A stretch of 64,000 nucleotides of DNA from Pomphorhynchus laevis (taxonomy: Eukaryota > Acanthocephala > Palaeacanthocephala > Echinorhynchida > Pomphorhynchidae): the NCBI GenBank assembly GCA_012934845.2, contig WNNJ02003537.1, forward strand, positions 62,001 to 126,000. The letters run 5' to 3'. The translations under genes were made by a program, and so were the position numbers. This document shows, in pieces, positions 12,341-24,288 of this stretch. The notes beneath the pieces were generated by a model that did not search any database, was not told the origin of the DNA, and saw only the letters and a program-made list of their open reading frames with translations. Numbering within the stretch: position 1 is the stretch's first letter; each line of letters begins with the position of its first letter.

Positions 12341-13870
12341 ATGTCATCTGAAAAAAACCAATCAAATTCTAACAGGACACCTTATTTACCACCAGGTACT
12401 GTCATTACCGAAACCGATTTACGATCAGTTTACATTGGACGCTTGCCTGATGATGTGGTCGAATCTGACCTTAGAAAGATGTTTGGCAGTTGCGGTGATA
12501 TCAAGAGATGTACGATCGTCAAAAATATGAAAAGTGGATCGTCGAAGGGCGTTGCTTTTCTGGAATTTGCTGATCGATCAGCTGTTACCGCTGCACTTGC
12601 TCTTAATGGAACAAATTTGAAAGGTGATTTTTATTGTCGTTCATTACACTTTAGAGTCTTATTGAGGGTTTTGAATTCTAAAAATTTTTAAGCTAAAAAT
12701 GTGGTTTTATATACTCTTTTGGTTAGAAACAAATCTAATTTGATTATTCAATTTTGCGTGCATTCCCTTTTATAAATTGTAATAGACATAATTAAGATGC
12801 ATATTCACAAAGTTCCAGGCTCTGGCTTAAGAAGTGTGTCTGTTTGTCTTTTTTAGTTTTGTGATAGATTATCTCTGTGCTTGATATTCACGGATATTGT
12901 ATAAATATCTTTTTTAATCAAGCTACATTTAAAGAGTTGTGTAAATGTCTATCGTGATTTATTATATCGCACATGACGAAACACCTGTGTCTCACGAGAT
13001 TATCTAGTTGTCTGAACACTAAACATTTAAAAAATCCATTTTAATGCATGTTATCCTGACATTATTTTGTCATTCTTGAAGCTGTTGTGAGCCTAACTCT
13101 TTGACAAGGACCACTAAATGACTAGATCTATTTTTTAATCTATTTTTTTAAATTTGCTTGCGCGTGATCTCTCTGACACCGTTCTTTTCCGTATCAGGAT
13201 TTGAGTAAGTTTTGAAACATCTAAAATTTTAAGAGATACCCCTTTTTAAATAAATTAATGCACTTTTTGATAAGATTTATTTTTGCATCTAGGGTCAAGT
13301 CTTAGTGTTGTTGAAAAAAGAACGCGTTCTGATCGAGACTACAACACACCACAAACTTCGCCCTATTATAGACCTGGTATGCCACCGAATCCAGCCATGA
13401 TGAATCCTGCAATGATGATGGCAGCAGCTGCATACTGGCCAATGCAAGCCGCAATGATGCGATCTATGATGGCACGTGGTGGAATGAATCCATCTCCGAA
13501 TCGATATATGCGAGGCATGCGCCGCCCTCCTCCACCTCAAGCTTATGACCAATGGGGACCACCGCCTAATGCCGCTGATATGGACCAGCACAATGTAAAT
13601 TACGAAGAAGATGATGGTCTTTGGGCAGCTCCTGCTTGCGATCCCTCTAACGAAAGATGGAATAGAAACGAGTGGTCTTCTCCTGTAAGTAGCGAATGGG
13701 GACATAGAGGTGGCCGAGGTGGTGGCCAGCGTGGCTCTGGATACTCCCGGGGTAGTCGCTCTGCTGCTGCGCCTATTGATGGTTCTCAGGCAGTAGCTGG
13801 AACACCTACAAACCATGCATACAATGGACAGTACAGATACCCAGTTGCTGATTCAAACCGTTACTGGTGA
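12341..13870 (+). CDS. RRM RNA-binding protein, PABPN1-like, two exons, 286 aa
   Basis: Exon 1 is 12341-12623 and exon 2 is 13293-13870, joined by a 669-bp GT-AG intron. The split codon is G|GG, and the two lengths sum to 861 nt, a whole number of codons. One RRM spans about residues 29-106: RNP2 is VYIGRL (30-35) and RNP1 is KGVAFLEF (69-76). The RRM tail (LSVVEKRT) resembles that of nuclear poly(A)-binding protein 2. After the RRM come a Met/Pro/Ala-rich stretch (repeated NPAMM, AAAAYWPM), a Pro-rich segment, an acidic patch and an RGG-type region (RGGRGGGQRGSGYSRG), ending NRYW. Family knowledge points to nuclear mRNA binding or 3'-end processing. The acidic N-terminus and coiled coil of true PABPN1 are absent, so a divergent paralogue or another RRM/RGG protein is possible. 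Start choice: first ATG after an acceptor, in frame with the RRM. Confidence 0.88.
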
Positions 13871-13911
13871 AGAGGTTATAATTGTGAATTAATGTGTTTT
13901 TGGATATAATC

Positions 13912-13917
13912 ATTAAA
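13912..13917 (+). terminator. Candidate poly(A) signal ATTAAA
   Basis: ATTAAA lies about 40 bases after the RRM gene stop and is followed within 35 bases by a T-rich stretch. ATTAAA is the common variant of the AATAAA signal. Confidence 0.45.
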
Positions 13918-14480
13918 GTGTTGTTTAAAGCTTAGCTCGTTCTTTCTAGTTTTATTTTATTTGCTTATACGTAAGTCGTTCATTGTATGAACAACATTAG
14001 TGACATCATTGAATGTAAGTAACTGTTGAAATGATCAAATTAGAGTAAATGTGGAATACAAAAATTCTAGTTGCATTCTTTGCTCACTGGAGGAACATGT
14101 TTTTGTATAATACAATGAGTAAGATTTTATCTCTTTAAAATCCAATGATAATAGTGTAAGAACTTGACTTCTGTATTCAAAATTTATATTTAATTTTTAC
14201 AATTATCTTAATATCAAAATAGCAACTCAAAAAACATTTAAATTAATAAAAAAAATAAACTTGTGATATTCAAAAAGTATGTTGATTGCATAGTTGTAAA
14301 GTTTAATTTAAATGTTTTCAGAATTGAATTAAAAATTGACTTTCATCACAAAAAGTTATAGAATTCTGGAGAAGAATATCTGCACAAGCAAGACTAGTAA
14401 AATTTAATGAAAATGCACAGTCCGATATCATCGTAAAAATCAAGTAGTCAATTGGTAATCTCAATCATGTAGTTATTAAT
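13918..14480. other. 3' UTR or spacer of the RRM gene
   Basis: AT-rich with no ORF. It may hold a longer 3' UTR; an AATAAA lies near 14245. Confidence 0.35.
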
Positions 14481-15260
14481 GATGAGTTCTTTGCTTATTG
14501 CGGTTTCTCTTTATGAATCCAAATGATCTAAGCTTGAGCATCTGAAGTATTTGTGTAGTTTTTAGAATAATTGAAGATACAATTTGTATAAAATTCGTTC
14601 AAATATAACAGGAAGTTGTTTAATCGTATTACATTTCAGAATAAATATGATAAAAAATGAATATTTTGCCTAATACCGATTTTACATTAAATAAAAACTT
14701 ATATTTTATGATGAGTTCTTTGCTTATTGCGGTTTCTCTTTATGAATCCAAATGATCTAAGCTTGAGCATCTGAAGTATTTGTGTAGTTTTTAGAATAAT
14801 TGAAGATACAATTTGTATAAAATTCGTTCAAATATAACAGGAAGTTGTTTAATCGTATTACATTTCAGAATAAATATGATAAAAAATGAATATTTTGCCT
14901 AATACCGATTTTACATTAAATAAAAACTTATATTTTATGATGAGTTCTTTGCTTATTGCGGTTTCTCTTTATGAATCCAAATGATCTAAGCTTGAGCATC
15001 TGAAGTATTTGTGTAGTTTTTAGAATAATTGAAGATACAATTTGTATAAAATTCGTTCAAATATAACAGGAAGTTGTTTAATCGTATTACATTTCAGAAT
15101 AAATATGATAAAAAATGAATATTTTGCCTAATACCGATTTTACATTAAATAAAAACTTATATTTTATGATGAGTTCTTTGCTTATTGCGGTTTCTCTTTA
15201 TGAATCCAAATGATCTAAGCTTGAGCATCTGAAGTATTTGTGTGGTTCTTAGAATAATTG
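14481..15260 (+). repeat. 229-bp tandem repeat, about 3.4 copies
   Basis: Units start at 14481, 14710, 14939 and 15168, each beginning GATGAGTTCTTTGC, so the period is exactly 229 bp. The copies are nearly identical, and the last ends after about 90 bp. Diverged single relatives lie near 16380-16470 and 16550-16620 (CTTTATGAATCCAAATGATAT). No coding capacity and no ribozyme core found in the unit. Confidence 0.95.
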
Positions 15261-16370
15261 AAAATCAGACAATTTTTAAGCCGCTAGATGCCTGATTAAG
15301 TATTAAACGGGCGCCTAGATAGACATTTAAAGAATTAATCGGCTTGCGTCAGCCTTAGGCACATTCGCTTTATAGACTACATCAGATCCCTCGATGATTC
15401 CAACGACAGATTGGAAAATACAAAAAGCAGAAGGATCACGGATGCTTGTTTTCCTACATTCGCGATGCTAGATCATCAAAAGATATCGAGAACGATATTA
15501 TCAAAAGATATCGATAGCCGAACAAATAAAATCAACTGAAAATGACAAGCTAGAGATTTACGATAAATAAATTAGCAGGGATGAACAATGGTCAATTCAC
15601 TACTGACCGGTGGAGTTAATTATAGGATGCCTTGTTGGCGAGAAGGAACCAGCATTTGTTGGATAAATGGTTCTCTTCCGTCTATAAATAGTCGAAGTGA
15701 CTCATTTTTATGCAACTCATTTTCGGATCAGGGTTGCACCTTGAACTATTTTGAAATAATCAAGGAAAGCGACTACGGGTGAGTGTAGGTGGGGTGAGCT
15801 GTGAACAGACAAAGGTTGTACTTTGACCTATTCTGAAATTATCAAGGAAAGTGACTGCAGGTCAGTGTAAGTGGGGCTGAGCGGAAACGTCTAGTAGATG
15901 TTTCTACCAAAGAACGTTTTTCGGGCTACATCCGGAGGACTTCGGTTGTCATAAGATGAAGAACATGGATCAAAAATAGCGGAAGTTTAGATCCTCATTT
16001 GCCAAATCAACTGGGAAAAGTTGTGGCTTGTAGACCCTATGTGCTTGTCGCGGAAGGAATCCTAGGACTGCTTGTTGGACAACAACAGTTCGACATTTTG
16101 TCCACCCAACAGAATAAGCTTAATTATAAAGCAATTTCGTCTGATAAATAAGTGAAAGCTGTTAAAAATGTACCGTAAAACAAAAACAAATTCAGTTCGA
16201 GCAGTTACCGAACTGAAGAAGGCAGTTATGATGAGATTAGACAATTTTAGTTAAAATAATTTTTAATACAAAGAACTTGTTCGTATTTAAATTCAAGATT
16301 AGCTAATAAAAAAGTGAAATTTGCTTTGCCTGCTACTTTGTTACAAAGTAAAGTTAAAGATTTTTAATGA
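15261..16370. other. GC-richer block of unknown nature with an 82-bp imperfect tandem duplication
   Basis: About 800 bp of more balanced composition. A segment starting GGTTGCACC at 15732 repeats as GGTTGTACT at 15814 (82-bp period), running to about 15895. A 64-codon frame at 15588-15782 ends at a GGTGAGTG sequence that could be a splice donor, but its translation matches nothing I know. Probably part of an old mobile element or a lost gene. Confidence 0.35.
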
Positions 16371-16829
16371 GTTAATAATCTCAATTTTTGATTAGAAGCC
16401 GCATATTGCAGTTTTCTGAATCAAAATGATATAAACCTGACATCTAAAGTATTAATAAATTTACAAGAAATAATGGAAAATTTAGACAAAATTTGCTAAA
16501 ATATTGTTTTGATTAATACCTATTTTACATTAAATAAAAACTAATATTTTATGATAAGTTTGCCTTTTGTGGTTTTTCTTTATGAATCCAAATGATATTT
16601 GCTTCAACATCTGAATTAAAAAATAATGATAAATAAAAATAAAATGAAATTGATAATTATTTTACAATTTTTATAAAAGATTATTTATAGCTTTTGTAAA
16701 GTCAAAATTTATATTTAAAATAAAACTTTTTATGAATTGACTAATAAATAACAGACGATGTATCAAAAAAACATTTTAAAGTTAAAATTTAAAGTTAAAA
16801 CTTAAATAAAATCAATGTAAATTGACTTA

Positions 16830-17420
16830 TAAATAACATACAACGTATCAGAATAAGAATTAGAGGTCATCAAGAGGAACTGCTAATGTTATCAGGTTTC
16901 GGCCCATATTGCTCGATCCAACATAGCAGCGAGGCCAAATAAGTGCTAAGGACGTATTTCCTGTGATGAAATTTGATTATCAAGTATATTATTCTCATAC
17001 AAAGTATATTATTTACTACCCGTTTAAAATTTCATTATTCATCAATGTATGATATTAAACTCAATTATATCAAGCAAATATTAAAAATTGAAATCTAAAA
17101 TAAAAATCATTTTTATGAATTGACTAATAATTAACATACGATGTATCTGAATAAGGATTACAAGTCATCAGTAGGAACTACTATGTTATCAGGTTTCGGC
17201 ATCTATTCTTGTACCAAATACATGTTAATGATGTATTTTCTTTGGTGAAATTTGATTATCTAGTATCTTATTCTAATACAGTATATTTGTTATCCATCCA
17301 TAAAAATTTTCCGCTAATGATTTTAAATTTATTTTTAATATTATTGTGTTGATTTATATAATTTTACTATTTTCTGTTTGATGGTATTTTTATAGTAACC
17401 TAGTTTAAAATATGCATCTA
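16830..17420 (+). repeat. Dispersed AT-rich repeat family, two copies with structured core
   Basis: Two adjacent copies of a family found at least eight times in the window. Each copy reads: AATAACAGACGATGTATCAG, then a segment with CTGCTATGTTATCAGG and GGCCCC..., then a stretch on cation of TATTTCCTCTGATGAAATTTG, then AAAATTTTCCGCTAATG. The first copy keeps the core (16880-16940) and the second has lost part of it. The same sequence follows the Penelope-like RT remnant at 42780, so it is probably that element's terminal repeat. Confidence 0.7.
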
Positions 17421-17647
17421 TAAAATTATATCTCCACATCTATATTGTGGTGATCCAACCGTAATACTTTTCTTCTTAATAGTTTAAATTTATTCTTATA
17501 ATATTGTATTGATTTATATATTTTAATATTTTCTGTTTGATGGTTTTTTTCTAAAAACCTAGTTGAAAATATGCATCTATTAGATTATTTAAATGATTTT
17601 GAAGAAAATCAATATCAACTCTTGGTGACGCAATATTAAATACGAAA

Positions 17648-17826
17648 TAATTTTAATACAACTTTTTAATTTGCACGAATAGGAAAGTATAAACTTATAA
17701 GCTTAACCCGGAATGCGCCTCTACCTTTTCGTTGGGAAGCTTAAGCTTCTCGACAAAATTTGTAAAAAAAGCATTCTGGTTATACTTTCCTGTTCGTGAT
17801 AATTTAAAAAGTTGTATTAAAAATCA
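17648..17826. repeat. Foldback (hairpin) element
   Basis: Inverted arms of about 46 bp (TTTAATACAACTTTTTAAT ... GGAAAGTATAA against its complement at 17781-17826) enclose about 88 bp that includes an AAGCTTAAGCTT-type palindrome. No ORF; MITE-like. Confidence 0.75.
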
Positions 17827-18194
17827 ATTTCGTTACAAATTGTTGCAATTTTTTAAATGTTATTAGTCAATTCATAAAAATGACCTTTATTTTAAATTTC
17901 AATTTTTTATTTTAATTTGATTTAAATTATAGAAAATCTAAAAACAATTATTAATTTTATTATTTAATTATAAAATTTTGATTTAGCATTATTATTGCTT
18001 TGTTTATTTTATAATCATATTAAATACGTAGACTTAGTTAGTTGATTTGATGAGTAGACAAGCAAAAGGTGTTCCAAGGTAATTGTAGTGATAGTAGTCC
18101 AATTATAGATGACATAATTTTGATAATTTAATTAGAATATAGTTTAATTAGAATATAAACTTGTTCATAACTGTGTAAAACAAAATCTAAATTA

Positions 18195-18600
18195 TATAAA
18201 GATAAAAAATATATGTATCGATATATTGATGATATATGTGTATTTAACTCTAGCAATTTTTATTCAATAAGCGAACAGATTTATACAGGTAGCCTCATTC
18301 TTAACAAAACCAATATTAATGATAAAGAAGGTGTATATCTAGATATGAACATTTAATTAACATCAATTAAAGCTACTTTTAATTTATATTGTAAAGATGA
18401 CATATTTAAATTTACAAGAAACATTTTTTGCAAGAAACATACCATATAATATAAAATATAATACATTAGATAATGAAAGTTTAAGAATTGCAACAATTTG
18501 TAATGATATTGGCTTTCTTCAAAATCATTTTAATAGTTTAATAGATGCATTTTTATAAATAATTAAATCGTGATAATTTAAATACTTTTTAAATGTAATT
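18195..18600 (+). mobile_element. Penelope-like reverse transcriptase remnant (YIDD box)
   Basis: A frame starting at 18212 reads MYRYIDDICVFNSSNF, then IYTGSLILNKTN and GVYLDMNI. This is the RYIDD...IYP.EL.L..T...YLD pattern of a group of RT proteins that I associate with Penelope-like elements. Later pieces read PYNIKYNTLDNESLRIATIC and FLQNHFNSLIDAFL in shifted frames. Only the palm and thumb remain, and the copy is broken in several places. A better preserved C-terminus of the same family is at 42780-43060 and an N-terminal RT part is at 38400-38670. The clade assignment is from memory; a DIRS-like or other YIDD RT is the main alternative. Confidence 0.6.
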
Positions 18601-18629
18601 TATCATTACAATTCATACATATCATCAAA

Positions 18630-18870
18630 TCAGCTAACTGAGTATACGTATTTAATAATAATAATTGTTTTAAGATTTTTATAATATCAATCAAGTTAAA
18701 ATAAAAAATTGAAATTTTAAATAAACGTCATTTTTATGAATTGACTAATAAATAACAGACGTTATCAGAATAAGAATTAGAAGTCATAATGGGGAACTGC
18801 TATGCTATCAGGTTCCGTCCCCTAACTCCTCTACCCAACATAGCAGCGGGGCCATTTTTTTGTTCAGTTT
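18630..18870 (+). repeat. Copy of the dispersed structured repeat family
   Basis: It begins with the AAATCAGCTAACTGAGTATACGTATTT terminal motif and carries CTGCTATGCTATCAGG and CCCAACATAGCAGCGGGGCC (18800-18855). It follows the Penelope-like remnant directly, as the related copies do at 43 kb. Confidence 0.65.
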
Positions 18871-19153
18871 ATTAAAAGTTTACTTTATTATTAAAATCTT
18901 TTTAAAGCAGAAACCACGTTAACGTTTTTTTAATATTTCAAAACAAATTAATTCTGTTTATAAAATAAAAACAATGAAATTTTAATTAATTTAACTTATT
19001 TTACAAGAAAATAAGCTTGAACAGAAAAGCTTGAATCTGAAATTTTTATTTAATTAATATAAAAATTGAGTGTAATAATATTTGGACTCGTCATTTGACG
19101 TTTGATTTTGTGGTCTGTGTTTATAGCCTGACGTTCCTGATTAGACTTGTTAG

Positions 19154-19696
19154 TTAAGCCTTGTATTTTGGAATTTTGTAATGACCTCTGAACTGACTGG
19201 GTAATAAACAGGTGCTTTTGTTTGTTAGTCGGTTTCGATAGCGATACATGTTGTTTTCGATTAGTTCTTTGATCATGCTGTTTAGGGTTAAGCTTAACAT
19301 CTTCGAGTGTGCTTGATTAATGCTATGACTTTGAGATTGTATTTTGACTTTTTGACTAGCTTCAGAATTCTTTCGTGGCATTTTAGGTAGTTGGCTGCCT
19401 TTATTGTGTTGAATTGGAGTTTTAACTTGCATTTTTGTAGCCTGTTGTTTCGGCTTAGCAGAATTTGTTGCTGATTTATTTATATCATGGCTGATAACTT
19501 GTTTTTTAGGTACATAGTTTGAACCTAAAGTTAGAGTTTGTTGCTTAGCATTGGTATTTTGACTTTTCTTTTAAGTAGCTACATGTTTGCTCTTCAGATT
19601 TATTTCTGCGCCTTGAACTGGGTGCTTGACTTTAGAATTCAGTGTTTCGTTTTGAACATGCTGTTTGGTCTTCTTTGTTGATGCTTGCTTGGGCAT
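19154..19696 (-). pseudogene. Lys/Gln-rich ORF with one in-frame stop
   Basis: From an ATG at 19696 the minus strand reads 180 codons ending IPKYKA, with a single TAA at codon 42 where the context (AT*KKSQ) suggests AAA changed to TAA. The product would be rich in Lys, Gln, Asn, Ser and Thr and poor in hydrophobic residues, with repeated short words such as PKQ, KSQ and NSK. It would be basic and probably disordered. No domain is recognised. It could be a decayed chromatin-like or linker protein gene, a gene with a base-call error, or a chance frame, though two long in-phase frames make chance less likely. Confidence 0.4.
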
Positions 19697-20677
19697 GATT
19701 ATCCTCTCTTGTAATGATACTACGTTAAGTTTCTTAATGATAGAGTAATCTATAAGATTTTAGATTTGTATTTGAAAAAAGCATTATCGCAAAGTTATCA
19801 AATCACATTTCAAGTATCTCTCTGGAAATGTATTTATTAACAAGAATTAATAAAAGCTGCTCAAATTAATAAAGATACGCTATTGTACAATAAAAATAAT
19901 TTAGAATAAGACAGAAAAATGATTTATCATCACATCCTATCGAATATTTTAGTGCCAATTGTTATTGTCTCCATAAGTACAACTTAAAACGTTGCCCTCG
20001 ATCTCTTTTAGTCGATAATTATTATTCAAGCAATAATGTTCCTTTAGTATAGCTACTAACAAACAGCGATCATTATATTTTTGTGTATTCTATAATTTAA
20101 GCGATCAATGTCACTGGTACCCGTTGGTTTCGACGGTAAAAGATTAAACACTTTCTGTGCTGCTTCTGAATTGTAAAGAAGTTGTAGATGAATTTGTATT
20201 AATTTATTTTGCTAATAACGTTAGCAAAATAAATAAGGTACATGAACTAAAACATAAAAAAGTATTTGAGAAAATTGAAGCACAATTTTTCGATTAATTT
20301 AAATCAAAAACTAATTAATATCAAAAAATTACAGGAGTAAAATATTGAACAGCTCTAACACACCAGATAATGGTCGAAGACATAGTTCAACCAGCTCAAT
20401 TATGAAAACCGTTCAATTTACTGTTATAAAGGCCTTGTTAGCAACATCTGTTATCCCCCGAGGAGGTTTATAATTCCAGTCAATATTATAAGAAACTAAA
20501 AGTTAGCAAATAGGAGAGAATATAATAATTTCAGGAACTGTTACCACGACGAATAATGCTAAAATATATCAAGGTATATGTAAGCAATTGAATAGTATCC
20601 TTCATTTTACGACAGAATATGATACGGAAGAATTGGCAAGTTTAATAAAGATGTCAAGCAGCTTATTCTTGTTAAGG
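19697..20677. other. AT-rich spacer
   Basis: No recognisable gene. Around 20110-20165 a short frame (LVPVGFDGKRLNTFCAASEL then stop) has unusually non-AT codons, but its identity is unknown. Confidence 0.35.
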
Positions 20678-20687
20678 CTCTACACCA

Positions 20688-22938
20688 CATATGGGCAAAC
20701 GCCGACCCGCGGGCCAGATCTGGCCCGCCGAGCATTTTTATCTGGCCCGCCAAGAGAATTTGAAAATGGTATATCCTAATTGTTCAATGATACATTAGTT
20801 ATAGATTAGCATTTTCCATGATGGATATAGACATCCGGCCCATAGTAATACTCTTATTGTTTTTGCTCTATCGTTATTCCTTTTAGTTTTGAACTTAGAT
20901 ACTCTTATTTATTCAACTTGGAATATTTATTTATCTTTCAGAATTTTACCCCTAAACGAGTATGGATAAAATAAGAAAAGTGGATGAAGAAAATCTACAT
21001 TTTCAAGATTTTTGGACTGAAGAATATTATGTTATTCTTCATAATGAGGTTCCGGTATGTTTGATATGCAATATGTCTATGTCGGTTGTCAAGGAATACA
21101 ATTTAAAAGGACATTTTAATTCTAAGCATCAAGTTAAGCAAAATATTAAAGGGTAGCAGCGAAAAGAGGATGTGGAAAAATATAAACAAAATTTGCACTC
21201 TCAGCAACAAATGTTTAGCAATATAAATGCACAATGTTTTAGCAATGTAAAAGCCAGTTTTTTGATTAGTAAAAAATTGCTAAACATTCAAAGTCTTTGT
21301 TCCGATGGTAAATTTATCGAAAAGTGCTTACTAGATGTTGCAGAGTTGGTGTCTTCACAAAACAAAAAAGACTTTGAATCTATTAGTCTGTCGAGATGTA
21401 CAGTTTCTAGAAGGATAGAGATGATGTCAGAGGGCATAGAAAAAAGTTTAGAAGAAAGAATTAAAAAATTAGCATGTTTTTCAATATCATTGGATGATAG
21501 TACTGATGCATCTGATACCGCACAGTTGGCTATATTTATTCGAGGTGTGGATTCCGACTTTAATATAATAGAGGAGTTATTAGCACTTGCACCTTTAAAG
21601 GGAACTACTACCGGCGAAAATATATTTAAAACAGTGGATATGATTTTTAATAAATCTGGGGTCAGGTGGAGTTTACTTATGGTATATGCACCAATGGAGC
21701 TCCTGCAATGGTAGGTGCACAAAAAGAATGTGTGGGAATAGTTCTTAAAAGGGCAAAAGAGCTACAAATAAACACAGACGACTTGACGATTTTTCACTGT
21801 GTCATTCACCAACAAAATATTTGTGCAAAATCAATAAAATTTGCAGATGTTATGGAGGTTGCTGTGTCAAGTATCAATTTTATTAAATCCCAGGCACTAA
21901 ACCATCGCCAATTTAAAGAATACTTGGCCGATATAGTTTATGGGTGTGAAGATGTATGTTACTATAGTGAAGTAAGATGACTAAGTAAAGGTAAGATGCT
22001 TAAACAATTTTATGAATTGAAACATGAAATCTACACTTTTATGAAGAAAAAGGGACGAGTGGTAGAACAATTAGAAGATGATGATTGGATTTGTGATTTG
22101 GCGTTTTTGGTAGATATTACTGGATACCTTAATGAGCTAAATCAAAAATTGCAAAAACAGGAACAATTGATTCATGAACTCCATGGTCATATTAAAGCTT
22201 TTTGCAATAATTTAACATTGCTAGAAAGACAGAAAATCAAAATTATTTTCATTTCCCAACTCTTTCAAAACATAAAAGCATACCCTATAATTACTATGCT
22301 AGCGAGATTCACTCATTAACAGAGCAATTTATTATACGTTTTTCAGACTTTAAAAACAAGGGACTTATCTTTTCTTTATTTGCACTTCCAACATATGCAG
22401 ATGTATATAATGTTCCAGAAAACCTTCCGATCGAGATTCTCGATCTCCACGCGGATTTGACTCTAGAATCCAATTTTTATAAGCATTCTTCAATAGATTT
22501 CTACAATTTATATATAAAGAAGAGAAATATCCAAACTTGCGAGCCTTAGCAAAAAAAGATTTCTCTTTTTAGTAGTATATATGTGAATAATTTGTTTCGA
22601 GGATGAAATTTAATAAATCAAAGAATCATACAAGAATAACTGACGAGCACCTAGAAAACATCCTGAGGTTATGTTTGAGCACTATAGATATTAATATTAA
22701 TGAATTCATGGCTAAAGTACAAAATATATATTCGTATTAATTCTTTTTTTGATAAATATATTTTAAAATTCATGATGTGCTTAAGAATTTTGGAATTTAT
22801 TGTTAATTAAAATTTGTAGTCTTCAAAGATGATACTGTGTTTCGGTAAAATCCGTTAATTTATAAATTGATCCGGCCCCTGAAGTACCTCGACGATAGAA
22901 ATATGGCCGTCGGGATGCCAAGCTTGACCATCCCTCCT
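20688..22938 (+). mobile_element. hAT DNA transposon, GTF2IRD2/Charlie-like, full span but decayed
   Basis: Both ends are flanked by the same 10-mer CTCTACACCA (20678-20687 and 22937-22946); hAT elements make 8-bp target duplications, and CTACACCA fits. The 5' end reads CATATGGGCAAACG followed by a CCCGCGGGCCAGATCTGGCC region. The 3' end is an imperfect inverse. The transposase frame holds a BED-type finger (CLICNMSMS...H...H, from 20962), then ISLDDSTDASDTAQLAIFIRG, then FHCVIHQQNICAKS, then NHRQFKEYL and WICDLAFLVDITGYLNELN, and a C-terminal LTDEHLENILRL dimerisation region near 22640. These match the transposase domesticated in vertebrate GTF2IRD2. It is dead: stops at 21154 and 21978 and at least two frameshifts (near 21660 and 22300). 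Confidence 0.9.
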
Positions 22939-23179
22939 CTACACCATCACATACTGAATAACGTCAGATGTTTGCGAAACAATAAAACTCAATTTAGTGT
23001 GCATTCAGCCAGATCTATCTTGTGCTCAACAAAAAACGTAATTTAAGAATAAAGCGTTGACGTATTTCAATTGAACAGCTTGATAAACAATTCGTTATTC
23101 ATATGAAACAAGTTAGAAATAACTTTGGATGTAAAAGTCACTAGTCCTTCAACGCACAATTCACTAAATATCTGACTAA

Positions 23180-23770
23180 AAAGAATAGAAAAAAGGCGCA
23201 TGAATATATTGACGGCCCCAAGTTGTGCCCAACTTTTTGAAGTGCAATTGAGCGCATATCTTTGTCATATCACACAATGTTATGCACTAATGTCAGAGGG
23301 GCCAACGAGTAAACACTATGAAATTCTTAATGTTACTTACTCAACCAATTCAGGCATTATCATGCTAACTGATACATGGTTAAGTGATCCAGAAAGCATT
23401 AATATTGCAGGATATTTTTATTTCCATGAAATACGTTCTCATGAAGGTGGTGGTTACTCTTTATTCATATACGCAACATACATGTCCAAGCTCAGCTTGT
23501 AACTGTATATTTTTCTGAACATATAGAACTACTATCACTGAACTAAAGCAAGACGCTAAGTCTTAATGGAGCTCAATCTAAAATAATCAAACAATATTTT
23601 TTTCATCTTGTCATAATTCAGCACTATTGGATATGTCGTTCCAATGTAGGTGTTGAGCAAGGCATTTGACAGAATAAATCATCAATTGCTACTTAATAAA
23701 ACATTTTCGAAATCATTTATGCATAGTGCACTGAAACAATTACGTGAACATTTATATTTGACTTTGTAAC
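23180..23770 (+). mobile_element. CR1-like LINE relic: endonuclease N-terminus plus RT scrap
   Basis: The frame 23200-23502 carries the APE endonuclease opening (SGIIMLTDTWLSD, GYFYFHEIRSHEGGGYSLFIYA). At 23650-23765 a different frame reads LSKAFDRINHQLLLNKT, the RT motif A region. Most of the endonuclease and the fingers are deleted between them. Ends not definable. Confidence 0.7.
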
Positions 23771-24288
23771 ATTTATTCTTTTTGGCTAGCCTAATATAGA
23801 TGGCTAGCATATAATATGGACTTATTATTAGCTGTTTCTTATTTTACGCGTTTTTTAATTTGAAATCAGAATTAGTTTAAAGGTTCATTAAATTTAGGAA
23901 TTTGATGTGGTATACTTAACATAGGTCTATGTTGTTTATTCATTTCATCGATAATTTGAAATACGAAATTCATGATAGTCCGAGTTATTTAATGTTTGAT
24001 TATCTCACACTTTACTGTAAATGACAGCATGCTTAAGTTAAAAAGTTAAACAACACCGATAGTGTTGGTCGTTGCGAAAATCATTTTATTATTAAAATAA
24101 AACGTTGTCTAACAATAAATACACATTTTCATTGAAAGTAAAATATTTCATATTTTCAACTAGAATTCACTATTTCTTGTTCTGTATTAGCGCTGAGTCC
24201 TTGCGTTCTAAAACAGTTAATATTTTGGATTAAACAATTTTAATTACAAAGATATTATATTTTAAATAGTTGATAATGATCCATTATT

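Noticed and set aside
13295-13816. 173-codon minus-strand frame opposite the RRM gene
   Set aside because: Shadow of exon 2; the plus strand has the conserved RRM tail and a consistent intron.
14481-15260. CRISPR-like array
   Set aside because: Units are fully repeated over 229 bp with no unique spacers, in a eukaryotic context; it is a tandem satellite.
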